64,000 bases of DNA, taken from positions 3,966,899 through 4,030,898 of the forward strand of contig NC_060972.1 of the NCBI RefSeq assembly GCF_910589235.1, read 5' to 3'. Made by a program: the position numbers and the translations under genes. This DNA is from Vespa crabro (Eukaryota > Arthropoda > Insecta > Hymenoptera > Vespidae). Below are positions 1 through 12,237 of the stretch, in pieces. How positions within the stretch are numbered: the stretch's first letter is position 1; each line of letters begins with the position of its first letter. The notes beneath the pieces are model-generated. The model was not told the origin of the DNA, did not search any database, and saw only the letters and a program-made list of their open reading frames with translations.

Positions 1-241
1 GGCATAAAGAATTTCGCAATTTCATTTGGCGATGATTCAGTTTTACCACACTCCTAATAAATCTGTAGCTCTCGGACCAGCGAGAAGCCAGAGATTTTCT
101 TTCAACGTTTGCCAAATCTTTGATACATATATACAAATGATTTACATGCATCCCTAGACTATTCAGAATTATATCAAACATTTTCAACCATTCTTCTAAC
201 ATGTTTTGCTTTAACCAGACGTAATCCATAATATGATGAGA

Positions 242-245
242 GAGG

Positions 246-288
<43 letters not shown>
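242..288. repeat. (GA)n microsatellite
   Basis: Nearly pure GA dinucleotide run. It produces a spurious open frame of alternating Arg and Glu. Confidence 0.95.
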
Positions 289-289
<1 letters not shown>

Positions 290-500
290 GTTGAACTCGT
301 CTTTGTAAATGTGAGTAGAGACTACTTAAGAAATATTTTTAGCAGTCAACGATCGACCGATGAACGAGGTGCGGTGAATGATCGGAAACGATGTCATTAT
401 CACGTAGACGAAATATTATTCTTATCTTTACTCCTTTCTTCAGGCTTAAAACATTTTAAAACCCCGTAATGGCTTGAGATTTGTAGTTAAAAATGCAATC

Positions 501-720
501 CCGGTCAAAAGTATCTATCTAACTGATTTTGAAAACCAATTACTCTTTCTCAAGGCTTTTTAGACACAATATTAAACTTCTAATTTTACGAACGAAACTT
601 GCGAAATTTTACTATCTACAAAAAAAAAAAAAAAAAAAAGAAAAGAAAAAAAAAGTAGCCTATAAAGAGTCTCAACGAAAGAAAAAAATTGATTTTCGAA
701 ACCACTTAGTAACTTTTGGC
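501..720. mobile_element. Palindromic MITE-like element, copy A
   Basis: The left end reads GGTCAAAAGT and is followed by a GATTTTGAAAACCAATTACT block. The right end is an imperfect inverted copy (AATTGATTTTCGAAA, then AGTAACTTTTGGC). The middle is A-rich. The same ends occur at about 3.95-4.16 kb and 12.24-12.42 kb. There is no coding capacity, so it is best read as a non-autonomous inverted-repeat element of about 220 bp. Exact ends and any target duplication could not be fixed by eye. Confidence 0.55.
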
Positions 721-1050
721 TCTCTCTATACTTGCAAAAAAAAAAATCTTCCTACTCCTTTATTGGCTACTGTACCGATATTTTCAAATGCTTCCTGATG
801 CATAACAATTAACCACCATCGAGTTCTTATTAAAAGAACGTTATTCGGTTTGTACTCAACGTAGAATATTAATGATATCTTTTTTTAGATTTCCTTTATA
901 CGTTATTGAAATGATTATCTTTTTTGTTTGAGAGAATTCTATTCAACAAATTTATTATTTTACATAAAATTATTTTTATATAAAAGTGAGTGTTTTAAGT
1001 ATAATAAATATTAAAAAAAGGACATGGATATAAAAATATAAACTTAAAAA

Positions 1051-1058
<8 letters not shown>

Positions 1059-1097
<39 letters not shown>
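1059..1097. repeat. (AT)n microsatellite
   Basis: Pure alternating AT run. Confidence 0.95.
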
Positions 1098-1100
<3 letters not shown>

Positions 1101-1104
1101 ATAT

Positions 1105-1184
1105 TAGGTTGTTTTTGTTATTTGGCTAAGGGATGAATTCATTCAAGGTGGACGTTTTATCGTCTTGAGTGCAACCAACCTATG
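1105..1184. mobile_element. Possible mariner-like terminal remnant
   Basis: An 80-bp segment begins TTAGGTTG and ends CAACCAACCTA, so both ends show the same inverted (T)TAGGTTG. Many insect mariner elements have terminal repeats starting TTAGGTTG. There is no transposase frame between the ends. An internally deleted copy or chance are both possible. Confidence 0.3.
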
Positions 1185-1236
1185 TTACGGTACGTCATGA
1201 ATAATGTAGAGAATATGTATACTCTCTTTCTCTTTC

Positions 1237-1239
<3 letters not shown>

Positions 1240-1323
<84 letters not shown>
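1240..1323. repeat. Compound (AT)n-(GA)n microsatellite
   Basis: A TA run of about 40 bp passes directly into a GA run of about 35 bp. Confidence 0.95.
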
Positions 1324-1326
<3 letters not shown>

Positions 1327-2940
1327 ACATACAAATACACGTATATATAGAACGTGTACATATAGATGCATATATATATATACAATCTTCCAGATTCTAA
1401 CATAAGATTAAAACGTGTGTGTTAACACGTGAACAAATCTATTTTATGGGACGTTCCAAGAAAAAAAAGAATATTTATGTAAGAGGTTCTAAAATTCTTG
1501 AGGATTATTTCAAAAATAGTTCTTTAAAGAAATATTATTTATCAAACATTATCGAATTTTATATTTCACACAATATGAGCAACATCATTTAATTAGTAAT
1601 TTTTTTTTTGTCTTCTTCTCAATTAAATATAATTATGTTCGATACTTCTTAAATCGAAAACACTTTTTTTTTTTTTTTAACGAACGAACTCCTTAAAATC
1701 TTTGTGTATTTTAATAAATTCAAAAAAGTTAAAAGGCGTTTCGTTTCTCCAATATCTTTCGCTAATAATTCATTTCAAATTCCAATCTCTCTCGATCGAC
1801 GAATATACAAATATAAAAATAAACACCGTCGTAATAATTACAATTTATAAATTATCTTTTTTTGACGTACCGGTCATTGCTTTAATGTTACATACGAATG
1901 AATGAAAATTCATGTTAAGAGTATAATGAATTAAACATGTTAAACGTTCTCTCTCATTGAATAAGAATTACTCACGTGTTTTCTTCGTGATAGCCATATT
2001 TTCGTAGAAAGTAAATAATCCACGCGTAAATAATAATCCAAGTCCGTCAAAGAGAAAAATTTGAAGAATGTTCAATGATTGTTACTTTGTCTCTCTCTCT
2101 CTCTTATTTTTTTTTTTTTTATCTTTTTTCTTCTTTTCTTTTTTCTTTTTCCTTTTTGTTGTTTCCAACCAGATTGACCAATTACGAAAGAACGTTGAGG
2201 TAGATAACTACGGTCACAATTTGGAAATAGATCGAGACGTTGTTAAATTAAACGAGGAATAAGAAAGAGAAGGAAGAGGAAGAGGAGAAACAAGGACGAG
2301 AAAGAAGGGGCTCTAAAAGGCGCAACTCAGTCAGACAGTCGGACAGACAAAAAGGGAGAGAAAGAAAAAAAGAGAGAGAGAGAGACATATATATACACAT
2401 ACACAGAGATAGAGATAGAGAGAGAGAAAGAGACGACAATCGAGACACGCACGAGGTCGCGATAAAATCGTATCGATCCTTGGATTAGGTGGGCGAACGG
2501 TATTACGCGAAGACGCACTCGGCTTGACGACACCGGGCCAAGGAAACCAGCCGACTCGAAAATCTCCCAGAAAGAGAGAGAGACAAGCCTTCGAAAATCT
2601 GGCTTAGAGCCAACGAACCTGGCCACACGTTATATTTAGTTTTATCCGAGAGATCGAGCAAACGACGTAAGAGGGCGCATATATGCGTCTTTATAGATAC
2701 ACGTATATATGTATGCATGCATACATACATACATATACATATATATATATATGTCATATGTATTTTTTTCAGTTTTATTTTTATTTGTCAGTTTTTTTTT
2801 GCTTGTTAATTTTTTGTTTTTTTCGTATCGGAAAGTTAACGATTTTTTTTTAAGCATATTTGTTATATTGATAAATTATATAATTTTCTTTTCATATATA
2901 ATGAAAATATTGAGTTATAAAAGATTAATATTATAGAATA

Positions 2941-3060
2941 GGGTAAAAGTTCCTAGGAATTTTGTAGTTTAACAATTCGATAAAAACAAAAATTAACCTA
3001 AGGAGTCTCGATAAAGGAGTACTCGAAAATTTTGTAGATCACATTTTTTAAAACACTTGT
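2941..3060. mobile_element. Palindromic MITE-like element, degenerate copy E
   Basis: Contains TAAAAGTTCCTAGGAATTTTGTAG followed by AGGAGTCTCGATAAAGGAG. These blocks are shared with the copy near 5.8 kb (AAAAGTTC, TTTTGTAG-like and GCCTCGATAAAGAG). The TIR-distal block is diverged. Assignment rests on shared internal words only. Confidence 0.35.
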
Positions 3061-3544
3061 CTCGCCACCTGTAATATTATTACAAATAATTGAAACACGA
3101 TAGATTATTTTTTTTCTCTCGTAAAATTATCGATAACATAATTATTGGAAAGTATTTAGGAAAGCTGTATAGAGGTCAAATTAAATCAACTAAAAATAAT
3201 CGAGAATTTTGTTTTTTTTTCTTTTTTTCTTTTTTTTCCGTCAATTATCTGTTAACTTGACAGATCTAAAAATAGGTTGTTACTATCTAACGTCAAATTT
3301 TGTATCTTTCTCTCTTGTTCTCCCTTATCATGGTTTTTTCATCCTATTTAGAAAAAAATAAAAAAAATAAAAAAAAAATAAAAAAACCAGATCGAATGCC
3401 ATGATCCATCCAAACGTCGTAAAAATTATAAATAAAATATCGCAGAGGACACTTTGATAGGATATAAAAACATATATATATATATATATATAAATAGGAA
3501 CATATATACATTTACATATATATCTAATCTACTTTTCAATAAAT

Positions 3545-3563
3545 ACGTAAATATATACATACA

Positions 3564-3595
<32 letters not shown>
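3545..3595. repeat. (TACA)n microsatellite
   Basis: Tandem ACAT/TACA tetranucleotides, about ten units. Confidence 0.9.
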
Positions 3596-3596
<1 letters not shown>

Positions 3597-3801
3597 TATG
3601 CAGGTTCAAATACCTTCGCACATTCTTGCTTTCTTACCTTTCGGATTCAGTCTTTCGGGGTTAAACCATGCGTCTGGAAAAAAGACAATTAGAAATATGT
3701 TAACATCATATTTTCCAACACCATTTAGAATTCAAATGTTATTCGATGTGATGTGGGTCATTTTTTCTTTTTTTTTTTTTTTTTATTTTGTTGTTATATT
3801 T

Positions 3802-3846
3802 GTTGATGATGATGTTGTTGTTGTTGTTGTTGTTGTTGTCGTTGTG
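3802..3846. repeat. (GTT)n microsatellite
   Basis: GAT/GTT trinucleotide run. It gives poly-Val or poly-Asn in spurious frames. Confidence 0.9.
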
Positions 3847-3942
3847 TGACTGATCAATATGAGAAGATCCATGAAAATGCGATGAAATATTATTTCGTGA
3901 TAAAATATGCGAGTTTATATAAGAGTGGTCCAAAAGTTCTTA

Positions 3943-4165
3943 AGACCGGTCAAAAGTTGCGTCTTGATTTCGAAAATCAATTAATTTTTTTTTTTCGAAA
4001 TTATTAAGGCTTGCCTTTAGGATTTTAATTTTACAAGCTAAGTTTATAATTTTACAATTTATAAAAAGAAAAAGAAAAAGAAAAAAGGAAAAAACAATTA
4101 GCCCAAATAGTCTCAAAAAAGTATCATTGATTTTTAAAATCATCGAATAACTTTTGTCCTATCTA
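3943..4165. mobile_element. Palindromic MITE-like element, copy B
   Basis: The left arm is CCGGTCAAAAGTTGCGTC followed by GATTTCGAAAATCAATT. The right arm, read as reverse complement, is GGACAAAAGTTATTCGAT followed by GATTTTAAAAATCAAT. The arms therefore match over roughly 40 bp with a few differences. Each arm also contains its own small palindrome (GATTTnnAAAATC), so the element is nested-palindromic. A GGTCCAAAAGTTCTTAAGACC block sits just outside at about 3926. Confidence 0.6.
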
Positions 4166-5093
4166 GAGACTTTTGATTCATTCTTTTATATACGCATAAT
4201 GCTATTAATCATAATAATAGTCATTCATTAGAGAACTGTTAATTACTTAGAATTCAGTGCATTGTTCATTGTGCGTGCACCGCTTCTTCATTTTATTACG
4301 AGTATCGTTCGAATAATGATTATTATTTAAATCTCGATTTACTCGGTAATTCGATAAAAGATTATGCGAAAAGGAAGTTAAGTATAATTTATTTTATGAT
4401 GTTATTCCGATGTATTCGTTCATTGATATAATCGAACTAATGAAAATGCATATGAATAATATTTTATTTGTTACACGAACAACAACAAATTTCAATTATT
4501 TAAAATATAATACACATATGTGAATATGTGTATCTTTCTTTTTTTTTTTGTTAATTAAATTGATTGATTAATTAATGTTTTTATTTTAAACTTTCAATTT
4601 TCGATTACATCCACGAATAATCGGAGACCAAAGTGCAGTGTCCGTAGTAGTATCCCTTCGCGAGATATATTTGTTTAATAAAAGCTTGTGCATTCTTTTA
4701 AGGGAAAAAAAGCATTAGAGCATCTCGTTTCATTATTAAAAAAAAAAAAAAAAATATTTATATATACATATCATGCTATTATCGATCTTTTTTACACACG
4801 GGTTTTATATTAATATCATGTAGAATAAAATTTCCATATTGCGGAATGTGTCCCCAGTCGATGAGAATTAACCATCTAATGAAACAAAAATATATCGGTT
4901 TGATTAAAAATAGTAATAATAATAATAAAATAAAGATATCCAAATGATGCTGCGTTTGTATTTTTTTTTTTTTCCGAATAATATTATTAACATTATTCTA
5001 CTGACATAATTGATTAATTTTATGTATCAAAATGTCAGCTTGTACGTAATACCAAATTATATAATTTTTCAATATATATATATATATATATGA

Positions 5094-5186
5094 AACGTTT
5101 TCCTGTCAAAAGGCTTCATATGCGCTGTCCTGTCAAAAAAAACGCTTTCCTGGAAAAAAAAAAACGCTTTCCTGGAAGAAAACCCC
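5094..5186. repeat. Short imperfect tandem duplications
   Basis: TCCTGTCAAAA occurs twice (at about 5101 and 5129) and ACGCTTTCCTGGAA occurs twice (at about 5151 and 5164), followed by a run of eight C. This looks like local slippage duplication rather than a mobile element. Confidence 0.7.
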
Positions 5187-5790
5187 CCCCCATATATTAT
5201 ACGTTCTTTTTCGAAATTAATATATAATCGAGGATATTTGACAAGTTTCAAACTTATCTTGCACGTGAACTAAACTGTGCGTGAAAGTTTATAATCACGT
5301 AGATCATAGATACATAAAGAAGACAGATGTTCGTTACAATGCACTTTTCTCTCTTGGATGATAATGATACATATTTACGTCTTAAAAGCGATGCTTGTAA
5401 TGCTTAAAAGACGAATTTATCGTTACGTGTAGATAGGGTTCTATATTTCGAAGGTCGTTCTTTCAGAAAAAAAAAAAAAAGAAAAAAGGAAAAATAGACT
5501 ACATAACCTTATCTTTCAACTACGAGACGTTGACGTAAGAGTCGTATAGTAGCAAATAAAAAAAATATATATATATATACACTTTTGTCAAGTCACCAAA
5601 CGTAAACATGTATTCTTTATTTTTTTCTTTCTTTTTTATTACTCTCTCTTTTTTTTTTTGTTCTCTTTCTGTTCTCCTATTAAATTTCGAATTGTATCAA
5701 ATGGCGATAATTTAAAAAATATAATAATTACGGCATAGATATCATATTATATATAACACCCAATACATATACATATATCATATATACAGA

Positions 5791-5922
5791 GTTGATCAAA
5801 AGTTCATAGGCTTGTAGTTTTACAATCGAGGGAAAAAAAATAAATAAATAAATTGGCCTATAAAAAGCCTCGATAAAGAGTAATTGATTTTTTAATATCA
5901 TTTAGAAACTTTAATTCTATCA
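5791..5922. mobile_element. Palindromic MITE-like element, short copy D
   Basis: Left end GATCAAAAGTTCATAGGCTTGTAG. The right end carries CTATAAAAAGCCTCGATAAAGAGTAATTGATTTTTTAATATCAT and then AGAAACTTT. The blocks and their order match copies A and B, but the middle is shorter, so this is an internally deleted derivative. No coding sequence. Confidence 0.5.
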
Positions 5923-7889
5923 TAATTATTAGATATAATAATTATTGTTTAAAGATTATCGTATATATTACATAAATGTATTCGCATGTTTCTCGATTTT
6001 CATTGAAAACCTAAATTATAATAAAACAAAATGCGTTATGAACTGAATTTCGAAATGCATTGAAATTTTAACATTTTCTTTCAATCGTCGTTTCCAAGTT
6101 CTCAATTTCTGCATTTTTCAGACAAAAGAACAGACAATGCGATTTTCCTTCCTATATAGTATTACATTCCTCGAAATTGCACGTTGACTGACAAGTTAAA
6201 TTTAGATAGCGGTTCAGAAAATTGGAAACCGGTTAAAATGTTTCTCTTGTAAAAGTTTACAAAGAAATTAAATAATGAAGCTTACTTTATCTTGAGTGTA
6301 AAAATAGTATAAGATACTTTATCTGTTCCTGTTGTTTAAATTAGGATTTTCATAAAAAGAATTTTTTTGAAAAAAAAAAAAAAAAAAAAAAAGAAGAAGA
6401 AAAATAAAGAAGGAAAAGGAAAAAAAACAGGTAAGAAAGGAACAGGAATATTTTCAATGAGTCATTTTTAAAGAAGATATCGATAAAACTACTTAATACT
6501 GCTTAACGATATCGTGACATAACAACACACACACGCACATTGAAAACGCGCAGCACTCACGCATGCACGCAGGCGCATACACACATGTTTATATATCCAG
6601 GTTATTGTAGAAAGATTCGAGCTACTTCGTACAAAGTACAAGTGCATTTTCTGCCTTTGTCACCGAGATATCGCGCACAGTATTACATAATCAATTTCAA
6701 TCCACGACAAGATTAATTCGAGAGTAAAACATTTAGTATTGTTTTTCGATTTTTCCACGATCTAACGTTCTATTGTAACGTTCTTCTTCTCTAACATATT
6801 ATGGGAATAACGAAGAATAGAAAGAAAAAATAAATTAATAGAGAATAATATCTTCCGCATCGTTGCAACATTGATAATTATCTCGCGTAAAAATTCGAAA
6901 CGATATTAAAATATTTTTTATTTTTCTTATCTGCGATAACGAGAAGATTAAAATAAATATTTTATCTTTGTTAAATATAAATATCGGTCAAAACTGTAAA
7001 AAAATGATCAGAAAGAAAGAGAGAGAGAGAGAGAGAGAGATAAAGATGATAATTGCTAAGAATATATTCGTACGACGATTACCTACAATAAATATAGAAT
7101 ATAGAATCACGATCCTTGAACTTCGCTACCTGACGCCATTTTGAAAACGGCTAGGAAATCTCTAAATTGAGAATTAATTCCTCAAAACACTTACTATATT
7201 TACTTTCTAAATATATCTGTATTATGTAAAACGTAATATGTATATATTTGAAAAAAAAAAAATTATCAATCCTTGTGGAAGAAAACGTTGGACTATTGAT
7301 TTAAAAAAAAGAGGAAGGGAGGGAGAGAGGGAGGGGAAGGGTAGGGATGGGAGGGAGAGGGAGAGAGAAAGAGAAAAGAAAAAAAGTGAGAGAAGTATCG
7401 AAAGAATATCGATAAAGACGGCTAGAATAATTTTTATCCGAGAATTAATATAATGATCGATAACCCAGTTTAGATTCCGGACACTTCAACTACGAGAGTC
7501 AAGAGCGTTATACTGCGCAGGACAGAACTACGTGGTAAGCTTTTTATTTAAGAAAATTTTATTGAAATAAAAAGATATGACACGAGAATCGAAAAAAAAG
7601 ATAAAAGAAGAGAAAAGAAAAAGAAAGAAAATAATCTCACAAATATTGATATAAATAATAAAACGAGTATGTGCGTGTTTTCGTGTGCGTATGCGTATCT
7701 CCGTTGGGTGACATAAAAAAAAAAAAAAAAAAAAAAGAAAATATAAGAATTTCTAAAAGAAAGTATTATTGATTTCCATGATATGAAAGAGTCGAAGTCG
7801 AATAGATGTCAGGTCGATAAGATATTGATGGTAAGTGAAACTAAGCATAAGAAGAAGAAGAAAAAGAAAAAGAAAAAGAGAAAGAAAAG

Positions 7890-7936
<47 letters not shown>

Positions 7937-8262
7937 AAAGAGAAAGGGGAAAAAAAAGATTGTAAATAACACATTAAGAAGATATTTTCTCATTAGTAAC
8001 ACCATGACCCTCGTTGTGTTTCTTTTTCTAGATCTTCGTATATGTTATGTGTACGTGTAACGGACGAGTCAAAGTACGCGCGGTGGAACAGGAACGACCG
8101 GAATCGCAGCAGCTGAATCGACCGACCCTTTTCTCTCGTCTCCATCGTGGTAAAGCGCGATGGTTCTTTAAAAATGGCGTAGATGGGTCTTTTTTTTTTT
8201 TTTTTTATATCCACGAGGACGGCTGATAGATAATAAGGTTAAGAAAAAAAAGAAAAGAAAAG

Positions 8263-8297
<35 letters not shown>

Positions 8298-8755
8298 TTT
8301 GAAGACAAAGATAAAGGATTGTATTAGAAAATTATCTTATATAGCCCGATAAATTTTCCGTTAGACGTCACGCTGCACTTTGTCCCGAATAATCGTAAAG
8401 GAAGAAACGAAAAAAAGATGACAATGAGAACAACAATGACCGATAACGATGAATAACTAAATAGTATATACCATAAAGTCTATAATAATGAATGAAAAGA
8501 AAAAAAGAAAAAGAAAAGTGTGTATGTATGTGTTCGTGTGTGTGTGTATATAGTGAAAATACAAGTGATACTACAGGAAAATCTTACTAGGATTAAGAAT
8601 ATTCCAGAAACAAGGATCGCCAGCAGCATTGACGTTGGTCATAACTGCGTTGCTATCGTTGTTGCTCTTCCGCGCGGAATTTTCTTTCTCCGGCATTGGG
8701 CACGCCGGTGCTACAGTCTCCGAATCCATTTTACGTCTCTTACTTTTGTTGCAGA

Positions 8756-8812
8756 GAGAGAAAGAGAAAGAGAGAGAGAGACAAAGAGAAACAAAGAGAG
8801 AAAGATAGAGAA

Positions 8813-8854
<42 letters not shown>

Positions 8855-8860
8855 CGCTCG
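8756..8860. repeat. (GA)n-rich purine tract
   Basis: About 100 bp of GA/GAAA purine run, with a clean GA dinucleotide core at about 8815-8845. It generates several spurious Arg/Glu-rich frames. Confidence 0.9.
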
Positions 8861-9124
8861 CGCACACACAAAAAGTAAAAAAGTCGACTATTAACACTCC
8901 TCGAAGTATACTCGACGACTACTTGCGCGTCGAAGAGTCCTGCTGATGGTGGCGGTGGTGGAGGAGGTGGTAGTGGTGGTAATAGTGGTGGTGGTGGTGG
9001 TAATAGTAATAGTAATGTAATTGTCGTTGTTCAAAACACCGTACGACTACAAAAAAAAATGACAATGTTACTTTTCTGTGTGTCCCTTAATCTTTAAACT
9101 CGTTAAGAAGAACGTCGAAGATAA

Positions 9125-9199
9125 ACGACACGACACGACACGACACGACACGACACGACACGACACGACACGACGACGACGACGACGACGACGACGACA
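9125..9199. repeat. (CGACA)n followed by (CGA)n
   Basis: About nine perfect CGACA pentamers run straight into about nine CGA triplets. The triplet array looks like truncated pentamers, suggesting one slippage history. Confidence 0.95.
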
Positions 9200-9299
9200 A
9201 GAGAATAAACGAAATGGAATAATCTTTTGAGAAGAAGAGAAAGAAAGAGATAGTCAAATATTATATATACATATAGAATTGTATATATATTGAAAAGAG

Positions 9300-9560
9300 T
9301 GAGAGAGGACGCAAGTGTCGCTCCGCACTGCGAAACAATTCGGTTCGTTTGTCGTTCGTCAGCTCTCTCTCGCGGCGCTGATACCTTTCTCTCTCTTTTC
9401 CTCAAGAAGCGCCCCTGCCGAATCGGTCGGCACAGTCGACAGACTGGGCGTACCTGATACGCAATTTCTCAACGTTGAGGCGCAGAAAAAAAAAACAAGA
9501 GAGACGCGCCAGTAGTCCGTAGTACTTGCGCCGTCGCTCTCGTCGACTCTTTCTTTTTCT
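9300..9560. promoter_or_regulatory. GC-richer patch, possible alternative promoter
   Basis: Contrasts with AT-rich surroundings: CpG-containing, non-repetitive sequence such as CTCGCGGCGC and GCCGAATCGGTCGGCAC. It lies inside the presumed long first intron of the minus-strand gene, where an alternative first exon could sit. No TATA box, initiator or splice donor was convincing, so the call rests only on composition. Confidence 0.25.
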
Positions 9561-9894
9561 GTTTCTTTTTGCTTTTTTTTACTGTATCTTTCTTACGAAA
9601 GATACGACCCTGTGACACACCGAATTTCTCTCTTTCTCTCTTTCTTCCTTGCTTCCTTTCTTTCTTTTTTTTTTCTTTCTTTCTTTCTCCTCTCTTTTTC
9701 TCCCCTCTCCGCGTTATCCCTTTCACAAGCCTTTTTAAATGCTTCGAATTTATTTCGTTCACGGATTTGATACGTCGAAAAGGAAACTTCCGAGTCGCGC
9801 GCGTCGTTCGAGAACTGAAGGCTGTTATCGACCCGCGCTTAGCTCCGACCCCTCCCTACATCCATCCCCCTTCTCTTCCTGCGGAACTCCCTAC

Positions 9895-9925
9895 TCTTCT
9901 CTTCTCTTCTCTTCTCTTCTCTTTT
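9895..9925. repeat. (TCTTC)n pentamer
   Basis: Five to six TCTTC units shortly upstream of the larger TCCTA array. Confidence 0.85.
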
Positions 9926-9950
9926 CACTCACTTGCTCTGTTTCTCTTCA

Positions 9951-10123
9951 TCCTATCCTATCCTATCCTATCCTATCCTATCCTATCCTATCCTATCCTA
10001 TCCTATCCTATCCTATCCTATCCTATCCTATCCTATCCTATCCTATCCTATCCTATCCTATCCTATCCTATCCTATCCTATCCTATCCTATCCTATCCTA
10101 TCCTATCCTATCCTATCCTATCC
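9951..10123. repeat. (TCCTA)n pentameric array
   Basis: About 34 perfect tandem TCCTA units over 173 bp. The complementary strand reads (TAGGA)n, which differs by one base from the canonical insect telomere unit TAGGT (TTAGG permuted). Because the unit is 5 bp, all three forward frames are open and give Ser-Tyr-Pro-Ile-Leu repeats; these are not proteins. Confidence 0.97.
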
Positions 10124-10857
10124 CCGCTCCTCCCCCCTCCACCTCCTCTCCCGTTCCATGCTATCACCGCCATCTCCTCGTCACCCTTCTCTTATTATAC
10201 TTTTGCTTCGTTCCTTTCCACCTTTACTTGTCTCACTCACTGCGCATCGATATATTACCTTCCCCGACAGCGCTTCGATTGCCTCCCGTGGCGATATTCC
10301 GAACTATTTAGGATCTACTTTCTTAGCGGGTGTTTTTGAATCGATTTCATTATCGACCTATATCTTTTCTATCAGTATAATCTTTAACAAAATAATATTA
10401 CGGATGTCTCTTTGTAAAAACACATTATTATAGGTTATAACATGCAGAACTATAATAAATGTATTAATTCGAACATGTACTATTTATTCGATCGTACACA
10501 TCGATTGGTAAAATGTTGTCTAGAACGCATGCGTTAATTTTAAAAGCGGAGGGAGCTTTATGAATAAATGAGTGAGCAAGGAAGAAGGAAGGGTCGGAAA
10601 GTACTTTGCTGGTGGAGGGACTAGAATGACAATTTGCAGACACGTAGGCGCCCACGCGACTAAAGACAAACCCTCCTATTGTAGCCTAACCTTTTGTGCG
10701 TGAATTTGCAAGGAATATATGCAATACGAATCAAGTGCGCTAGATTAATATAATGTGAGCTTACTTGTTATTTTCTAAAAAAAAAAAAAAGAAAAAAGAA
10801 AAAGAAAAAACAATTGATCTTTTTTATCCGACAACGAGTAAAAGAGAAACTGCGAGT

Positions 10858-10890
10858 ATACAAAAAATTTCTAGGTTGAACTTTTGATAA
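10858..10890. mobile_element. End fragment of the palindromic element
   Basis: Reverse complement reads TATCAAAAGTTCAACCTAGAAATTTT, resembling the outer end of copies D and E. Only one end is visible. Weak call. Confidence 0.25.
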
Positions 10891-12237
10891 AAAGAAAAAA
10901 AAATTATAATTCCTTGGATATTATTATATCACGAAAGGAAATCAATATCGCGAAGGTCTTCAAGAATTTTCACTGCCACGATTATTTCAAACGCTGCCAA
11001 TATTTGAAATCCGATCGTATAATGCAAATTGGAAATTTGAAATAATAAAGAAATTCCCTTTCGAGGTTATCATTAGTCCAGCTTCCAGACCAAATGATGA
11101 CTAAGCCCGAAAAATAATGAAAATTAGGAGGATCAACGTTGGCCGAGACCTCTGCCAACGTTGACCGACATTAAATGTCTGACATTAATTGACTAGAGAG
11201 CCAAGAATAATCCTTGAAATTCTTTGGCAAGAATCTAACACGCAATTCTGTTTAAATTACGCATTTGCTTCAAGTTACAATGAAAAAGAAGATTTCTTCC
11301 CTCCCTTCTTCTCTGTCTCTCTCTCACTCGTTACCCCATTCGATATACAGAAACCTACTATATCGATTGCGAACTCTCTACACGGTTGATACAAAAGAAT
11401 ATCGATGATATCGACCGAAACTTACAATGTCGATATTAACTACCGTAATATGAAACCGACTTTGTTATTAAATTTATATTGTAAATAATACGATATACAG
11501 GCATATATTCTAAATATTACATTATAATAAAAATACTTGGAGATCTATTTCTCTCGAAGAAACTTAATACCAGCGATCTGTTTTCCACTCATATATATAT
11601 ACATATATAAATAATTGGACAATAGAAATATGTTAGTTATGAAAATCGTACTTGACAAAAAGATATAGAAAGAGAGATACCTATGTTGATGTTAAACAAA
11701 AACAAAACAAAAAAAAAAACGGCGTAAAAAAATTCCGAGACGGAAAAGAATTTCTGATCTTTCAATAGCTTGCACAATTATCGCCGTTTAAACTTTCCTA
11801 TTATATCCTTTTTGCTTTGAAAAGATACGACGATGTCATATTGATAATGATTATAGACTTGACAGATTTAATTTTATACCTCCCGTGGATCACTTTTTAT
11901 TGATAGTATTACGTCATTATGTCCGAGTATAATACGAAACATTGGCACAAAGGTGTGTCACATACTCCTATTGAGTACTGCAGAGAGTTCGGATCAATAA
12001 ACTGTAGTAATCAATACTTACTAAGACGGTTTTAAGTTACACCAAAGGCTATCATTACGTACTCTCTCGTCTTATTTCTTCGATAATTATTATTACACCA
12101 AAGAATAGATAAGAGATGGGAAAAATGTAAATAGATGATTATCTAAAGTGTATTGACCACAGATGGAAAACGATCTCGTTTCTATATCTCTTGCAAATCA
12201 TTTTATTTTAATCGAATATAAATATATTCTTTTTAGA

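Noticed and set aside
9569..10433. Open frames of 166-256 codons with Ser-Tyr-Pro-Ile-Leu repeats
   Set aside because: They are translations of the (TCCTA)n array, open in all three forward frames, with T-rich flanks and no conserved sequence.
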